64,000 nucleotides of DNA. Origin: a virus. The notes below the pieces were generated by a model. That model had not been told where the DNA came from. It searched no databases and saw only the letters and a program-made list of their open reading frames with translations. Below are positions 7,112-15,126 of this stretch, piece after piece (positions within the stretch are counted from its first letter, which is position 1; each line of letters opens with the position of its first letter). Made by a program: the position numbers and the translations under genes. The stretch lies in IMG/VR virus record IMGVR_UViG_3300044796_000657, positions 62,001 to 126,000 of that record; one strand, given 5' to 3'.

Positions 7112-7449
7112 TTCACCTTTCGCATCATGAAATAACCATCAACACGCTCATAAGTTTTGAATCCGAATTTGGTATAAAGTTTAATGGCAGGGTCATTTTT
7201 CTCACCAACAGCAATACGGAGACGCAGTCCCTTGGCGTATTTTTCAATCCATTGTAATACCTTTGTTCCGAAACCTTGACGGCGATAATTCTCATTTACA
7301 TGAAGATAACCAATGTAGATTTCGTCTTTTTTTTTGGTTGTGAGAATAACGTATGCAATGATAGGGCTATACTTGTCGCCGTCTTTGGCGACAAGTTGAA
7401 ATGACGGCCCTGCTACCCGCTCTAAATCGTATCTTTGCATGAGCAACAT
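7108..7449 (-). CDS. GNAT-family N-acetyltransferase
   Basis: This 113-residue protein shows the GNAT core: a beta strand IYIGYLHV, then the acetyl-CoA pyrophosphate loop RRQGFG near 56-61, an alpha helix, and the C-terminal AIKLYTKFGF motif. It would move an acetyl group from acetyl-CoA to an amine. Phage GNATs may modify host RNA polymerase, toxins or small molecules; the target cannot be told. AAGGATGATCG precedes the ATG. Confidence 0.88.
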   Translation of the reverse strand: MLLMQRYDLERVAGPSFQLVAKDGDKYSPIIAYVILTTKKKDEIYIGYLHVNENYRRQGFGTKVLQWIEKYAKGLRLRIAVGEKNDPAIKLYTKFGFKTYERVDGYFMMRKVK

Positions 7450-7458
7450 CGATCATCC

Positions 7459-7656
7459 TTATCGGGAAACGATACGCTTGAACGAGGGCAGGAAGAAATA
7501 GTTCTGCTTATCATTACTTGGCCAGAAGATTCGTACCAATCGTCCCCAACTCCATCCACAACCCTCATTGGACGGGAAGGAAATGTCGAAGTATTTACCG
7601 AAGATGGTAAATCCCCAACACTTAACATTCTTGTGATACCAATGAATCTTGAACAT
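7459..7656 (-). CDS. Uncharacterised 65-aa protein
   Basis: The ATG at 7656 is one base after the upstream TAA. The sequence is aromatic-rich (W, F, Y, K) and beta-like. It lies in an operon with the acetyltransferase. Confidence 0.65.
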   Translation of the reverse strand: MFKIHWYHKNVKCWGFTIFGKYFDISFPSNEGCGWSWGRLVRIFWPSNDKQNYFFLPSFKRIVSR

Positions 7657-7657
7657 G

Positions 7658-7885
7658 TTATCCCCAATAAATAGGTTTTTCAACGATGTACCACTTTTCA
7701 AGCAATCGCTTACAAACAAATAAATCAACGCTCCATTTGCCCGGACAAACCAATTGAGGTTCGCCAAAATGGAATGTATCTTTCAAGACAGGATCATTGA
7801 ATTGCTTCTTGATCCACTCCACTGCTTTTTCAAATGTTTCACAAGGCTGAATTTCAAGCGATGTATTAACAAAAAAGATCACCAT
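7658..7885 (-). CDS. Uncharacterised 75-aa protein
   Basis: This is the first gene after the promoter at 7913-7941. It has a helix (FEKAVEWIKKQF) between strands. No motif was recognised. Confidence 0.7.
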   Translation of the reverse strand: MVIFFVNTSLEIQPCETFEKAVEWIKKQFNDPVLKDTFHFGEPQLVCPGKWSVDLFVCKRLLEKWYIVEKPIYWG

Positions 7886-7912
7886 TGGCGTTCTCTCACA
7901 ATGCGAACATAC

Positions 7913-7941
7913 ACATTAGCCTACCATTTAGCTTTTGTCAA
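7913..7941 (-). promoter_or_regulatory. Sigma-70-type promoter
   Basis: TTGACA, 17 bp, TAATGT. It drives the gene at 7658-7885 and probably the two after it. Confidence 0.75.
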
Positions 7942-7947
7942 GCAAAA

Positions 7948-8157
7948 TTATCGGATTTTTTTAACGAGAACGTAAACATGATTACTGGAGGCACCAACGT
8001 CGTCTTGAACAACGCTGATGTTCCCTTTGAATTTATCTTTCCATTTTTCTGCTGCCGCAATGACTACATTCAAATCGCCATTTCCGAAAAAAGTTTCTGG
8101 GAAACAGCGAACCAATTGATTGTTGACAGTAAAAGTCAGCATAACGTGGTATCGCAT
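7948..8157 (-). CDS. Uncharacterised 69-aa protein
   Basis: A small alpha/beta protein ending just before the promoter at 7913-7941. It is probably co-transcribed with the gene at 8172-8546. Confidence 0.65.
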   Translation of the reverse strand: MRYHVMLTFTVNNQLVRCFPETFFGNGDLNVVIAAAEKWKDKFKGNISVVQDDVGASSNHVYVLVKKIR

Positions 8158-8171
8158 TTCAACCTCGCAAG

Positions 8172-8546
8172 TTAAGCCGCTTTACGGCATTGTTGAATGG
8201 CGGTTGCAACCTGAATGAGTTCATCGATGCTGCCGATTTCCTTTGCCGCTTTTTCCACAATGGAAATTTGGCCGATGGCACGATACAAACTACCATCGAG
8301 AATTTGCGGCGGCTTTACTTCCAAGCCAACCTTAATTCGCTCATCGGTAGAACGCAATTCACCCTTGCGAACCCGATTGCGAAGTTCGCTGAGGTAGTTC
8401 TTATTGTAGATCAACTTTAACTTCAACTTGATGTATGCCGCCAACTGAGTAGCACTTTTGATTGGCTTTTGTTTTTCGGTTTCAACAATCAAATCCACAA
8501 CGGATTGTTGTGTCGGACGATCAGTTTTTTTGGAAAGATTTTTCAT
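8172..8546 (-). CDS. Uncharacterised 124-aa basic helical protein
   Basis: The start at 8546 lies after the conserved element; an upstream in-frame start would read through it. The protein is basic and helical (SATQLAAYIKLKLKL), which would suit nucleic-acid binding, but no family was recognised. Confidence 0.7.
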   Translation of the reverse strand: MKNLSKKTDRPTQQSVVDLIVETEKQKPIKSATQLAAYIKLKLKLIYNKNYLSELRNRVRKGELRSTDERIKVGLEVKPPQILDGSLYRAIGQISIVEKAAKEIGSIDELIQVATAIQQCRKAA

Positions 8547-8585
8547 GACAAGCATCTCGTAAGGAAGTTGAGGGAACATCATGGA

Positions 8586-8599
8586 GGGTGTATGGTCAC
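8586..8599 (-). promoter_or_regulatory. Conserved leader element, copy 10
   Basis: An exact copy 39 nt before the start at 8546. Its TGA ends the gene at 8596-9222. Confidence 0.85.
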
Positions 8600-9222
8600 A
8601 ACACAATTTCCGACTCAGCAAATTCTTGATCCCTAATCGCCCATTGTTCCTCTCGGATACCCTCCCAAAAGGCGTTAGCGTTTAATTCATAAACCTTACT
8701 AATTGCCAGAGCAACTGCTCTAGCAATTTCTGGATTGTGGCCTTCCTCCACTTCATCCACAGACGGCGGTTCAGTGTTGGAATATGTCTGATGGTATGAC
8801 GTCACCATCCAAGAGGCAATTTCTTCGGCAATCTCGCCACCGATGGTTTTACGAACAACTTCCACAACGCCAGCACCAATAGACAAGTATTCGCCGGACA
8901 AATACACGATCTTTTCGTCCGCATCAACTTTAATTTGATTCCATTTGTCGGGGAGAAGTTGGGATGCTGCGTTTTTGATCATCACCACAAGGGAAGTGAA
9001 GCCCTCTTGCAACTTGACAATAGCCGCATCATGATCTTCGATGGGCTTGTATTTTCGGATCTCTTGTGGAGCGACGACGCAAGTTTGATTGCCGTTTTCA
9101 AAGTGAACGGCATGGTGGCCAATTCCAAAGCATTTCTGATAGGTCATTTTGGCCCATCGAGGTTTGCTTTGAACCCCCAACTTGACAAACGCCTTAACTA
9201 TTTCACCCTTTTTGAACTTCAT
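8596..9222 (-). CDS. Uncharacterised 208-aa protein
   Basis: The N-terminus (KKGEIVKAFVKLG) looks like a small beta barrel; the rest is helical and acidic. A single-gene unit between elements 10 and 11, with TGAGGATTTGTC before the ATG. Confidence 0.75.
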   Translation of the reverse strand: MKFKKGEIVKAFVKLGVQSKPRWAKMTYQKCFGIGHHAVHFENGNQTCVVAPQEIRKYKPIEDHDAAIVKLQEGFTSLVVMIKNAASQLLPDKWNQIKVDADEKIVYLSGEYLSIGAGVVEVVRKTIGGEIAEEIASWMVTSYHQTYSNTEPPSVDEVEEGHNPEIARAVALAISKVYELNANAFWEGIREEQWAIRDQEFAESEIVL

Positions 9223-9247
9223 GACAAATCCTCATTGGTACCAATGA

Positions 9248-9261
9248 GGGTGTATGGTCAC
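9248..9261 (-). promoter_or_regulatory. Conserved leader element, copy 11
   Basis: An exact copy 25 nt before the start at 9222. It is followed by the perfect 14-bp palindrome CATTGGTACCAATG. Confidence 0.85.
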
Positions 9262-9265
9262 TTGA

Positions 9266-9493
9266 TTATTCGGCTTCGGCTTCGGCTTCGGCTTCGTTGA
9301 TTTCAGAAGTGATTCTTTCGGCGGCTTTGTGTGCTTCAATGGCAGCGTCACAAACGGTTTCCGCTTCGCCTGATGCCTCTTGATTATTGGAATAGCGAGC
9401 CAAGACGCCAACACCACGCCAACGAACTTCCCATCCCCACGTACCGTTTTTGTTGTTCAAAATCAGATTCAAGCCACCGTCAATATTATTCAT
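9266..9493 (-). CDS. Uncharacterised 75-aa protein with an Ala-Glu repeat tail
   Basis: I chose the ATG at 9493 because AAGAGGATATGCC precedes it. The C-terminus is (AE)4, encoded by a hexanucleotide repeat at about 9271-9296. The N-terminal part is Trp/Gly-rich and beta-like. Confidence 0.7.
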   Translation of the reverse strand: MNNIDGGLNLILNNKNGTWGWEVRWRGVGVLARYSNNQEASGEAETVCDAAIEAHKAAERITSEINEAEAEAEAE

Positions 9494-9520
9494 GGCATAT
9501 CCTCTTGGGTATGCCATGAT

Positions 9521-9534
9521 GGGTGTATGGTCAC
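9521..9534 (-). promoter_or_regulatory. Conserved leader element, copy 12
   Basis: An exact copy 27 nt before the start at 9493. Its TGA ends the CCA-adding enzyme gene. Confidence 0.85.
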
Positions 9535-10226
9535 CTGCTTCTAAACGTTGGCATTAACCAAAAATTACTCTCACTGCGAAAGAGACAATCCACCATTTTG
9601 TACTGAGTGAGGTAATGAATGGTTTTCGCCGTGCTATGGGCAAAGCACTTGTAAAGCTCTTCACGAATCCGCTCTTCACTGATAGTGGTCGTCAATTTAT
9701 CAATTAACGACTTATCACTAAAAGCATCTTGGATTTGATCGCAAAGCGTCACATCTTTAACGATGGCAAATCGGATTGCTCTCAGAATGCGTAAAGCATC
9801 TTCGTGGAATCGTTCTTTGGCGCTGCCAACGCATCGCAGGAACTTTGCCTTAAGGTCTGCGATGCCGTTGTGAGGATCAATGTATTCGCCCTTATCCTCA
9901 TCGTAGGCAATCGCATTCATGGTGAAGTCACGGCGTGCCAGATCATCGTACAGTGTGCCTACGTTGACTGTATCGGGACGACGACCATCGCTGTATTGTC
10001 CATCACGACGACACAGTACGAAGTCGGCAGGCTGTTTGCCGGGCATATGCGCCCTCACCGTCCAATACTGCGGTTGTTCGAGAAATACTTTCCCGCCTTT
10101 GGATTTGATCCAAGCGAGCATGGTTGCGTAATCGGGGGCTTCAACAGCGTAATCGATATCCTTGCTAACAACGCCAAGAAGTTCATCACGCACCGAGCCA
10201 CCAACACGATAATACTTAACACTCAT
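9531..10226 (-). CDS. cca: CCA-adding enzyme / poly(A) polymerase family
   Basis: Class II nucleotidyltransferase of the CCA/poly(A) polymerase family. Visible motifs in order: GGSVRDELLG near residues 8-17, DIDYAVE (metal-binding Asp pair), RRDFTMNAIAYD, and HEDALRILRAIRF. It would add or repair CCA at tRNA 3' ends. At 231 residues it is shorter than cellular enzymes and stops soon after the neck region. The tRNA at 2953-3024 lacks an encoded CCA, which fits. The start at 10226 follows the conserved element. Confidence 0.9.
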   Translation of the reverse strand: MSVKYYRVGGSVRDELLGVVSKDIDYAVEAPDYATMLAWIKSKGGKVFLEQPQYWTVRAHMPGKQPADFVLCRRDGQYSDGRRPDTVNVGTLYDDLARRDFTMNAIAYDEDKGEYIDPHNGIADLKAKFLRCVGSAKERFHEDALRILRAIRFAIVKDVTLCDQIQDAFSDKSLIDKLTTTISEERIREELYKCFAHSTAKTIHYLTQYKMVDCLFRSESNFWLMPTFRSR

Positions 10227-10241
10227 GCCTTTTGTAACCAG

Positions 10242-10255
10242 GGATGTATGGTCAC
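10242..10255 (-). promoter_or_regulatory. Conserved leader element, copy 13
   Basis: GTGACCATACATCC, 15 nt before the start at 10226. It shares the C-to-T change of copy 1. Confidence 0.8.
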
Positions 10256-10534
10256 TCAAATTTCGCCACTCAGCACTGGCCGCTTTTCAATCAACTCAGC
10301 TTCAATTTCAACTTTGAATTTTTGCTTCAATAGAGACAACAGATACTTTTCAGCACGCTCCAAGGTTGGGCAACGCATATTAACGTCGCCCAAAATAGAA
10401 GAAACCGGTGAGCGATAAACACCTTTGGTTTCCGCTGATTCATTCGGATCAATGGAAACTGACCCAATGAATTTACTGTCAAGGTAATACGAGTAAAAGT
10501 CGTTTGTGACTTTTAGTTTAGTTAACTTTGGCAT
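10256..10534 (-). CDS. Uncharacterised 92-aa protein
   Basis: It starts inside the stop of the upstream gene (TAATG overlap). It shows an alternating beta pattern and a helix, with one CPT. It lies upstream of the CCA enzyme but is separated from it by element 13. Confidence 0.7.
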   Translation of the reverse strand: MPKLTKLKVTNDFYSYYLDSKFIGSVSIDPNESAETKGVYRSPVSSILGDVNMRCPTLERAEKYLLSLLKQKFKVEIEAELIEKRPVLSGEI

Positions 10535-10962
10535 TACTTCCCCCTGATAATTTCGGCCTTTTCAACGTCTTTGATTGTAGCAATTGACCAGAAGTAAGGA
10601 TACTTCAGTCTGGTTTGTGCGAGGGCATTATAAAGGTCTAATGCTTCCTGTTTTGTGGTAGCCGCAACAAAAGCAAGTGTGTTCTCAATGTGATCGGTGC
10701 AAAAGTATTCGTGCGAAACAGTGAAAACGGTTTTGCTTGTTGCTTCCAGTTTAGCACGTAAACTACTTGCCATTACCAGTTGATCAAACGTGAATTCACA
10801 TACGAAACAAGCAACACTCCCTCTGTATTGCTTCGGTTCGTATTTAGGATACTTTGAGGTATCGGTACCCCGGTCGTATATGACAAAGCCACCACTCTCT
10901 TTTTCTTGAATGATGTATCTTAATGATGACGCCAATTCTTGTTTATTGAAGCCGGGGATCAT
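10534..10962 (-). CDS. Uncharacterised 142-aa protein
   Basis: This is the first gene after the promoter at 10988-11015. It contains a possible Cys pair (CFVC near residue 52) and a C-terminal helical region. No family was recognised. Confidence 0.7.
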   Translation of the reverse strand: MIPGFNKQELASSLRYIIQEKESGGFVIYDRGTDTSKYPKYEPKQYRGSVACFVCEFTFDQLVMASSLRAKLEATSKTVFTVSHEYFCTDHIENTLAFVAATTKQEALDLYNALAQTRLKYPYFWSIATIKDVEKAEIIRGK

Positions 10963-10987
10963 GAGAGTGCCTCAAAGCGAATGATCT

Positions 10988-11015
10988 ATAATACAATATT
11001 CTATCGGAATGTCAA
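10988..11015 (-). promoter_or_regulatory. Sigma-70-type promoter
   Basis: TTGACA, 16 bp, TATTAT. It starts right behind the stop of the methylase gene and drives the genes at 10534 and 10256. Confidence 0.75.
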
Positions 11016-11017
11016 TA

Positions 11018-12352
11018 CTATTTTGGCATAATGAACAACTCGTCTGTTCCACGTGCTTCGCCATTTTGCCCCATTGATCGCTTTACATTTAACTTAATCA
11101 TTTTGTATTTAGAATAACGTTTTCGTGATTCGGGATGATTGTCATAAGACAACAGCCAATTATCTTTTATTTCTAACAATTCAACTAAATCGTCATGGTC
11201 TACCATATCAAACTTACATCCGTAATATGATGTGGTTTTTTCTAGGTCGCTGAAATAGGGCGGATCAAGATATATTTTCCCCTTTGCCAATGCTACCACT
11301 TCACGAAAATCCTGATTGGTAATACGAACACCTTGGAGTAGTCGTGAGGCGTTATTGAATTTTTCAATTTTCAAGCTATCACGACAATGGAATTTAGGGG
11401 CATAAACCTGACCTAATTGGCCAAAACTGTATACCATTTTGTAATAGAACTTCCACGCCAGTTCTTCGGTACTACCGGCCTTATCAGCACGGATTTGATT
11501 GCGATACTCTTTCCATCGTTCTTTATCTGGTTGATCCTTGGCGATTTGCGAAATAAGATAGTCTGGATTATCTCTGACAGTAGTATGAAATGCCCACAAT
11601 GGTTTATAACCATCGTTCATCCAAATTTTAAGATTTGGATACAAACTCTTGGCCCACAAAGTCACTACCCCACCACCAGTACAAGCATCGCAAAACTCTG
11701 ATGCTTCGTTAAGATTTAAGTGCTTCATGATCTCTTCCCCTAATCGCCGTTTGCTACCCGGCCATGAAAGGGGAACGTTTTTCGTACAACTGAATTTATT
11801 GTCTTTTGCTCGTGACTCAAAGGCGCAATTATTTTTTGCAAACCAACCTAACTCTCTGGTAATGGGTTTTATGTGATTGATACCCAACTCTTTCGATGCT
11901 TGTTTCCAAAGTGTAATAGCAGGAGCATTATCATTGAGATACTTGATGGTTTTTCTGAAATTTGAACGAGCGGTACGAAATTGTGCTAATTCTTTTATTG
12001 AGTAAGGTGCAGGTTTGCCACTATAAAGATAACAAGCCAAACCAATATCCTCATTGGGGGAATCAAACATTGTTTGCAAACTGATCCATCCTTGGGATTT
12101 GGTATCATGCCAGACTGTTTGAAGATAATCCTTCATCCGACTTTTTGTCAACCACTCTTCAAATGTTTTGTTGTTTTGCTGCAAAGCGATATGACGAATG
12201 AAGTGAAGTGAAATTCCCATTTCACGATAATAGCTACCGGCTGTGGGAATACGTTGTAAATTGAGGGCGTTAACTTGACGAGCAAGTTTGCTTGAATCAA
12301 AGGGTTGTCTTGTTTTGGCAACATTGCAAATAGCATCGTACATTGCTAACAT
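11018..12352 (-). CDS. dam: DNA adenine N6-methyltransferase (Dam/D12 class)
   Basis: This 444-residue protein has the D12-class order of motifs: LSWPGSKRRL near 195-204 (AdoMet and phosphate contacts), DACTGGG near 222-228 and the catalytic YLDPPYF near 361-367. It transfers methyl groups from AdoMet to adenine N6; GATC is the usual target of this class but is not proven here. About 190 N-terminal residues precede the methylase domain and have no family I recognise. AAGGAGTTGGAT before the ATG at 12352 and the promoter at 12387-12415 rule out the longer reading. It ends with TAG followed by TAT-TGA. Confidence 0.9.
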   Translation of the reverse strand: MLAMYDAICNVAKTRQPFDSSKLARQVNALNLQRIPTAGSYYREMGISLHFIRHIALQQNNKTFEEWLTKSRMKDYLQTVWHDTKSQGWISLQTMFDSPNEDIGLACYLYSGKPAPYSIKELAQFRTARSNFRKTIKYLNDNAPAITLWKQASKELGINHIKPITRELGWFAKNNCAFESRAKDNKFSCTKNVPLSWPGSKRRLGEEIMKHLNLNEASEFCDACTGGGVVTLWAKSLYPNLKIWMNDGYKPLWAFHTTVRDNPDYLISQIAKDQPDKERWKEYRNQIRADKAGSTEELAWKFYYKMVYSFGQLGQVYAPKFHCRDSLKIEKFNNASRLLQGVRITNQDFREVVALAKGKIYLDPPYFSDLEKTTSYYGCKFDMVDHDDLVELLEIKDNWLLSYDNHPESRKRYSKYKMIKLNVKRSMGQNGEARGTDELFIMPK

Positions 12353-12386
12353 ATCCAACTCCTTTAGTACTACGTAACGAAATACG

Positions 12387-12415
12387 ACTATATCAAATAC
12401 GATCAACAATGTCAA
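12387..12415 (-). promoter_or_regulatory. Sigma-70-type promoter of the methylase gene
   Basis: TTGACA, 17 bp, TATAGT. The -10 box lies 34 nt before the ATG. Confidence 0.85.
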
Positions 12416-12437
12416 CAATATTCTTGCCATTTAACGT

Positions 12438-12466
12438 AAAAAGCCCCGTCAATGACGGGGCTTTTT
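12438..12466 (-). terminator. Intrinsic terminator
   Basis: AAAAAGCCCCGTC and GACGGGGCTTTTT flank a 3-nt loop. The run of T follows on either strand, so it can work both ways; it ends the gene at 12480-12899. Confidence 0.92.
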
Positions 12467-12479
12467 GAATTCGTTGCGT

Positions 12480-12899
12480 TTAGGCGACGAGTTCGGCGTC
12501 GTATTGTGCCACCAGAGCTTCCCGGCTGAGCTCCTTGTTCGGGCGACCGGCCACCTTGACGGGGTAGCGGCTGTTGTGGTTGCTGATGCCACGGTTTTCG
12601 CAGAACAGTTGGCCCTTGCGGTGGAAGAACTTAACTCCCTTGGGGCCGAATTGTTTCAGGCGGTAGATCGTGGTGACCGTGGCGTGTTCGCCGTTGCCGT
12701 TGTCGGCGGTGAAGTCGCCGTTCTTGTAGAACACCAAGATGTCCGTTTCGTAGAGGCGAATGAAAATCTTGCCATTGGCCAAGCGAACGTTGACGTTCTT
12801 GGCGATGTCCTTGTTCTTCTCGCTGCCGAGGAACTTCAGGTATTGCCCGTAGGTGTGGCAAACAGCGGCGGCTTCGAGCACTTTCGTTTGAAAGGGCAT
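12480..12899 (-). CDS. Uncharacterised 139-aa protein with strong codon bias
   Basis: The gene uses mostly G/C-ending codons (AAG, AAC, GGC, ACC), unlike its neighbours, and is followed by a strong terminator. Both points suggest high expression. The protein is beta-rich and basic, with an SH3-like look in the middle and NKELSREALVAQYDAEL at the end. The start at 12899 is set by GAGGATTTGACC. No family was recognised. Confidence 0.75.
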   Translation of the reverse strand: MPFQTKVLEAAAVCHTYGQYLKFLGSEKNKDIAKNVNVRLANGKIFIRLYETDILVFYKNGDFTADNGNGEHATVTTIYRLKQFGPKGVKFFHRKGQLFCENRGISNHNSRYPVKVAGRPNKELSREALVAQYDAELVA

Positions 12900-12952
12900 G
12901 GTCAAATCCTCAAAAGGTTGGTGATGTTGAGGGAAACTACTTTGTTGCCCCC

Positions 12953-13603
12953 TTACACATAGCACGGTGTATGGTCACTCGTACGGTTTGAGGCGTCACC
13001 AATTAATCTTTCTGGATAAAGGAAATGGCATGCAATGGGGCATTTGACATCTTCATCGGCTTTTCCTGTGTAAAGAACTAAAGCACTCGTCGGAATTGTG
13101 GGAGGAACAATCTTCTTTTTGTCCATCTTCCTTGCTATTGACCACGCTTCAAAAGCAACCACTTCCGCATCGGGATTCCGTTTTTCTTTATCCCACCACG
13201 CCTTAAAGAAAAGGATATTTTGTGCGTGTGCGGTTAACGCATTAGAAGTATCATGACACCATCCATGCAAGCCACGATCTTTCTGTTGTGGCGCATACGC
13301 CGTGACATAACGACCTTTCATCAAGCTAATGATTTCTTTCTTTCGCAATGGCGTTGAAGGCTTGCTGTGTTTTTTGGGCATTTTTCCTTTGATACACTCA
13401 CGAATGCTCATAACATCCGTAACAACAGTGATCCATTTTTCATTGGTGCTTTTCAAGGCATTAATAACTGCCCAATATTCTGCTGCTACGGAATCATTAT
13501 TGATTTCAGAGAAATGCAAACCATAATCATAAGTGCCATTAGATGCGCACCATGCCCATCCATAGAAATCACGGGTTGCGCTTCCGTCTGCGTAGATAAT
13601 CAT
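12953..13603 (-). CDS. RNase H-fold protein
   Basis: The first strand IYADGSA carries the first catalytic Asp, AEYWAVINAL the Glu, VTDVMSI the second Asp, and HDTSNALTAHA near 100 a fourth acidic position. This is the RNase HI order. Such proteins cut the RNA strand of RNA-DNA hybrids, for example replication primers. The C-terminal half (about 90 residues) is extra and its end reads through conserved element copy 14. The ATG at 13603 lies just before the first strand. Confidence 0.82.
   Translation of the reverse strand: MIIYADGSATRDFYGWAWCASNGTYDYGLHFSEINNDSVAAEYWAVINALKSTNEKWITVVTDVMSIRECIKGKMPKKHSKPSTPLRKKEIISLMKGRYVTAYAPQQKDRGLHGWCHDTSNALTAHAQNILFFKAWWDKEKRNPDAEVVAFEAWSIARKMDKKKIVPPTIPTSALVLYTGKADEDVKCPIACHFLYPERLIGDASNRTSDHTPCYV
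12965..12978 (-). promoter_or_regulatory. Conserved leader element, copy 14
   Basis: GTGACCATACACCG, 65 nt before the start at 12899. It lies inside the 3' coding end of the RNase H-like gene. Confidence 0.75.
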
Positions 13604-13627
13604 AATGACACTCAATTAAGATGAACG

Positions 13628-13656
13628 ACAATACCAAAACCTGCCTTCTTTGTCAA
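13628..13656 (-). promoter_or_regulatory. Sigma-70-type promoter
   Basis: TTGACA, 17 bp, TATTGT. It drives the RNase H-like gene. Confidence 0.8.
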
Positions 13657-13658
13657 TA

Positions 13659-13859
13659 TCAATTTGTGAATTTTTTGGCCGAGATGGTGGCTAGATTTGA
13701 TGAGTTAACTCGCTTTGGATTTGTGGGGTCATGATCCCATACCACCGTGGCTACGACTACTCCGTTCACTGTTTGTGTATCGATGACAGTGCCACGCCAT
13801 CGGTGGAGATCACCCCCACCGATGGATTGAAGAAACTGAACAGAGTAGGCAACTCTCAT
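13659..13859 (-). CDS. Uncharacterised 66-aa protein
   Basis: A small beta-rich protein (GTVIDTQTVNGVVVATVVWD) that looks like an SH3/Tudor-type barrel. It is the last gene of the operon that begins after element 15. Confidence 0.65.
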   Translation of the reverse strand: MRVAYSVQFLQSIGGGDLHRWRGTVIDTQTVNGVVVATVVWDHDPTNPKRVNSSNLATISAKKFTN

Positions 13860-13862
13860 GAC

Positions 13863-14108
13863 TTAACCTTTGGGTTTGACGAGAGCCAAATGAACACCAA
13901 TCCAATTCCACGCCTCTTCGGTCGTATCGAAGTATGGTGTTCGACCTTCATACGTGTCCTGCACAAATTCACCAGTCTCGCTCTCGCTGTGCATATGCCA
14001 TGTCTCGACTTTGGCTTTCTTGCCTTCGAGAACGTGAAGGCGAAAATCCATACAACCACCAGCGAAGGTGACAATCGTCATGGATTCGGGTTCACTTGCT
14101 GCCGTCAT
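13863..14108 (-). CDS. Uncharacterised 81-aa protein
   Basis: AGGAGTTAACTC precedes the ATG. A beta-rich start is followed by a Trp-containing helix. First gene after conserved element copy 15. Confidence 0.7.
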   Translation of the reverse strand: MTAASEPESMTIVTFAGGCMDFRLHVLEGKKAKVETWHMHSESETGEFVQDTYEGRTPYFDTTEEAWNWIGVHLALVKPKG

Positions 14109-14136
14109 GAGTTAACTCCTGTGGGGGTTTGAACAC

Positions 14137-14691
14137 TTATGTGGGTGTATGGTCACGCTTGGGCATAATATCCCAATCCACACTCAACCATTCCCCCGCT
14201 TGAATGAACGTTTCTCCTCGTTCTTTAATAGTGCGATAGGTGTCTGCTAACGCAAGAGCCATGCGATCCGGACGACCAATTTCAGAAGTGGGAACTGCCC
14301 TGCTAATCGTTCCAGTCTTACTGCCAAAGGTAGTGACGATAGCACTCTCTGTATGTCGTGGAGCAACCTTGCTGTGGCCGTGGTTGGGAGTAGCAAGATA
14401 CGGACAAACCTTTGCCGCATATGTTGCACATTCAAGGTGCATTGGCCCATCAACGAAACGCCGATGCTTCATACACTTCGGCCCACCAATGAAGGCGAAC
14501 GGAGGCATCATTCTTTGACCGCAAAGATGGCAAAGGTTTTTATTTAACGCTTCTGTTCGGTGAGCTTGATGGACAACCTTGAAGTCTGGTATTTTGTCTT
14601 CCCCAACGAAGACTGTGTAGTGAACCACATATCCCCTGTAGAGAGGGAATTTTTTCATACGTTCGGGAATAGGAATGGCAGAAATTTCCAT
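14137..14691 (-). CDS. Zinc-binding conserved phage protein, 184 aa
   Basis: Residues 50-100 hold CHLCGQRM, then a Cys in a GGPKC segment, and MHLECATYAAKVCPYL. This order resembles a hypothetical zinc-binding protein seen in many actinobacterial phages, as far as I recall. The function is unknown. The last codons read through conserved element copy 15. Confidence 0.7.
   Translation of the reverse strand: MEISAIPIPERMKKFPLYRGYVVHYTVFVGEDKIPDFKVVHQAHRTEALNKNLCHLCGQRMMPPFAFIGGPKCMKHRRFVDGPMHLECATYAAKVCPYLATPNHGHSKVAPRHTESAIVTTFGSKTGTISRAVPTSEIGRPDRMALALADTYRTIKERGETFIQAGEWLSVDWDIMPKRDHTPT
14143..14156 (-). promoter_or_regulatory. Conserved leader element, copy 15
   Basis: An exact copy 34 nt before the start at 14108. 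It overlaps the end of the zinc-binding gene upstream. Confidence 0.85.
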
Positions 14692-14692
14692 G

Positions 14693-14938
14693 TTAACTAC
14701 TTTCTTTCTCGGAGGGACGTTGTGTTAGTTGATCGAAGGCGTCAAGGAGAGCAGGAATATCCCTCTCCAGCAGTATTGTGATTGCTTCCGTTTTGTTGTG
14801 AAAATCCGAACCGGGGCCGAAGCCACCAATCCGCCTCATCAACGTAGTTAACTTTTCCGGATCGGACAAAAAGATCGTATGAACAACTTGAAGCCGTTCA
14901 CGAACTTTATCACGATATTTCTTTTTCGGAATAATCAT
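14693..14938 (-). CDS. Uncharacterised 81-aa helical protein
   Basis: The ATG overlaps the upstream stop as ATGA. A basic start precedes long helices. No family was recognised. Confidence 0.65.
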   Translation of the reverse strand: MIIPKKKYRDKVRERLQVVHTIFLSDPEKLTTLMRRIGGFGPGSDFHNKTEAITILLERDIPALLDAFDQLTQRPSEKESS

Positions 14939-15126
14939 CTAGCACCTTTGTGCTGAAGGTACCGAAACATAACCACACCCATCACTATTAACAAAATGTA
15001 GAGTGCCACACCAATGAGAATGGATACCGTCATGGATTGAACGGGATTTTTGTAAACCATAATAACGGTTGCTGGTATGGTTACAAATAATCCCAACATC
15101 ATGTAAAGGAGTTCGCCGAGTTTCAT
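14935..15126 (-). CDS. Small membrane protein, 63 aa
   Basis: Two hydrophobic segments, LGLFVTIPATVIMVY and ILIGVALYILLIVMGVVMF, predict two transmembrane helices with a basic C-terminal tail. It is coupled by ATGA to genes on both sides. It may be a holin or another membrane helper; nothing decides this. Confidence 0.65.
   Translation of the reverse strand: MKLGELLYMMLGLFVTIPATVIMVYKNPVQSMTVSILIGVALYILLIVMGVVMFRYLQHKGAR

Noticed and set aside
12465-12962. Plus-strand open frame of 165 codons opposite the codon-biased gene
   Set aside because: It comes from strong third-base G/C bias of the minus-strand gene. It has no SD and overlaps the real gene completely.
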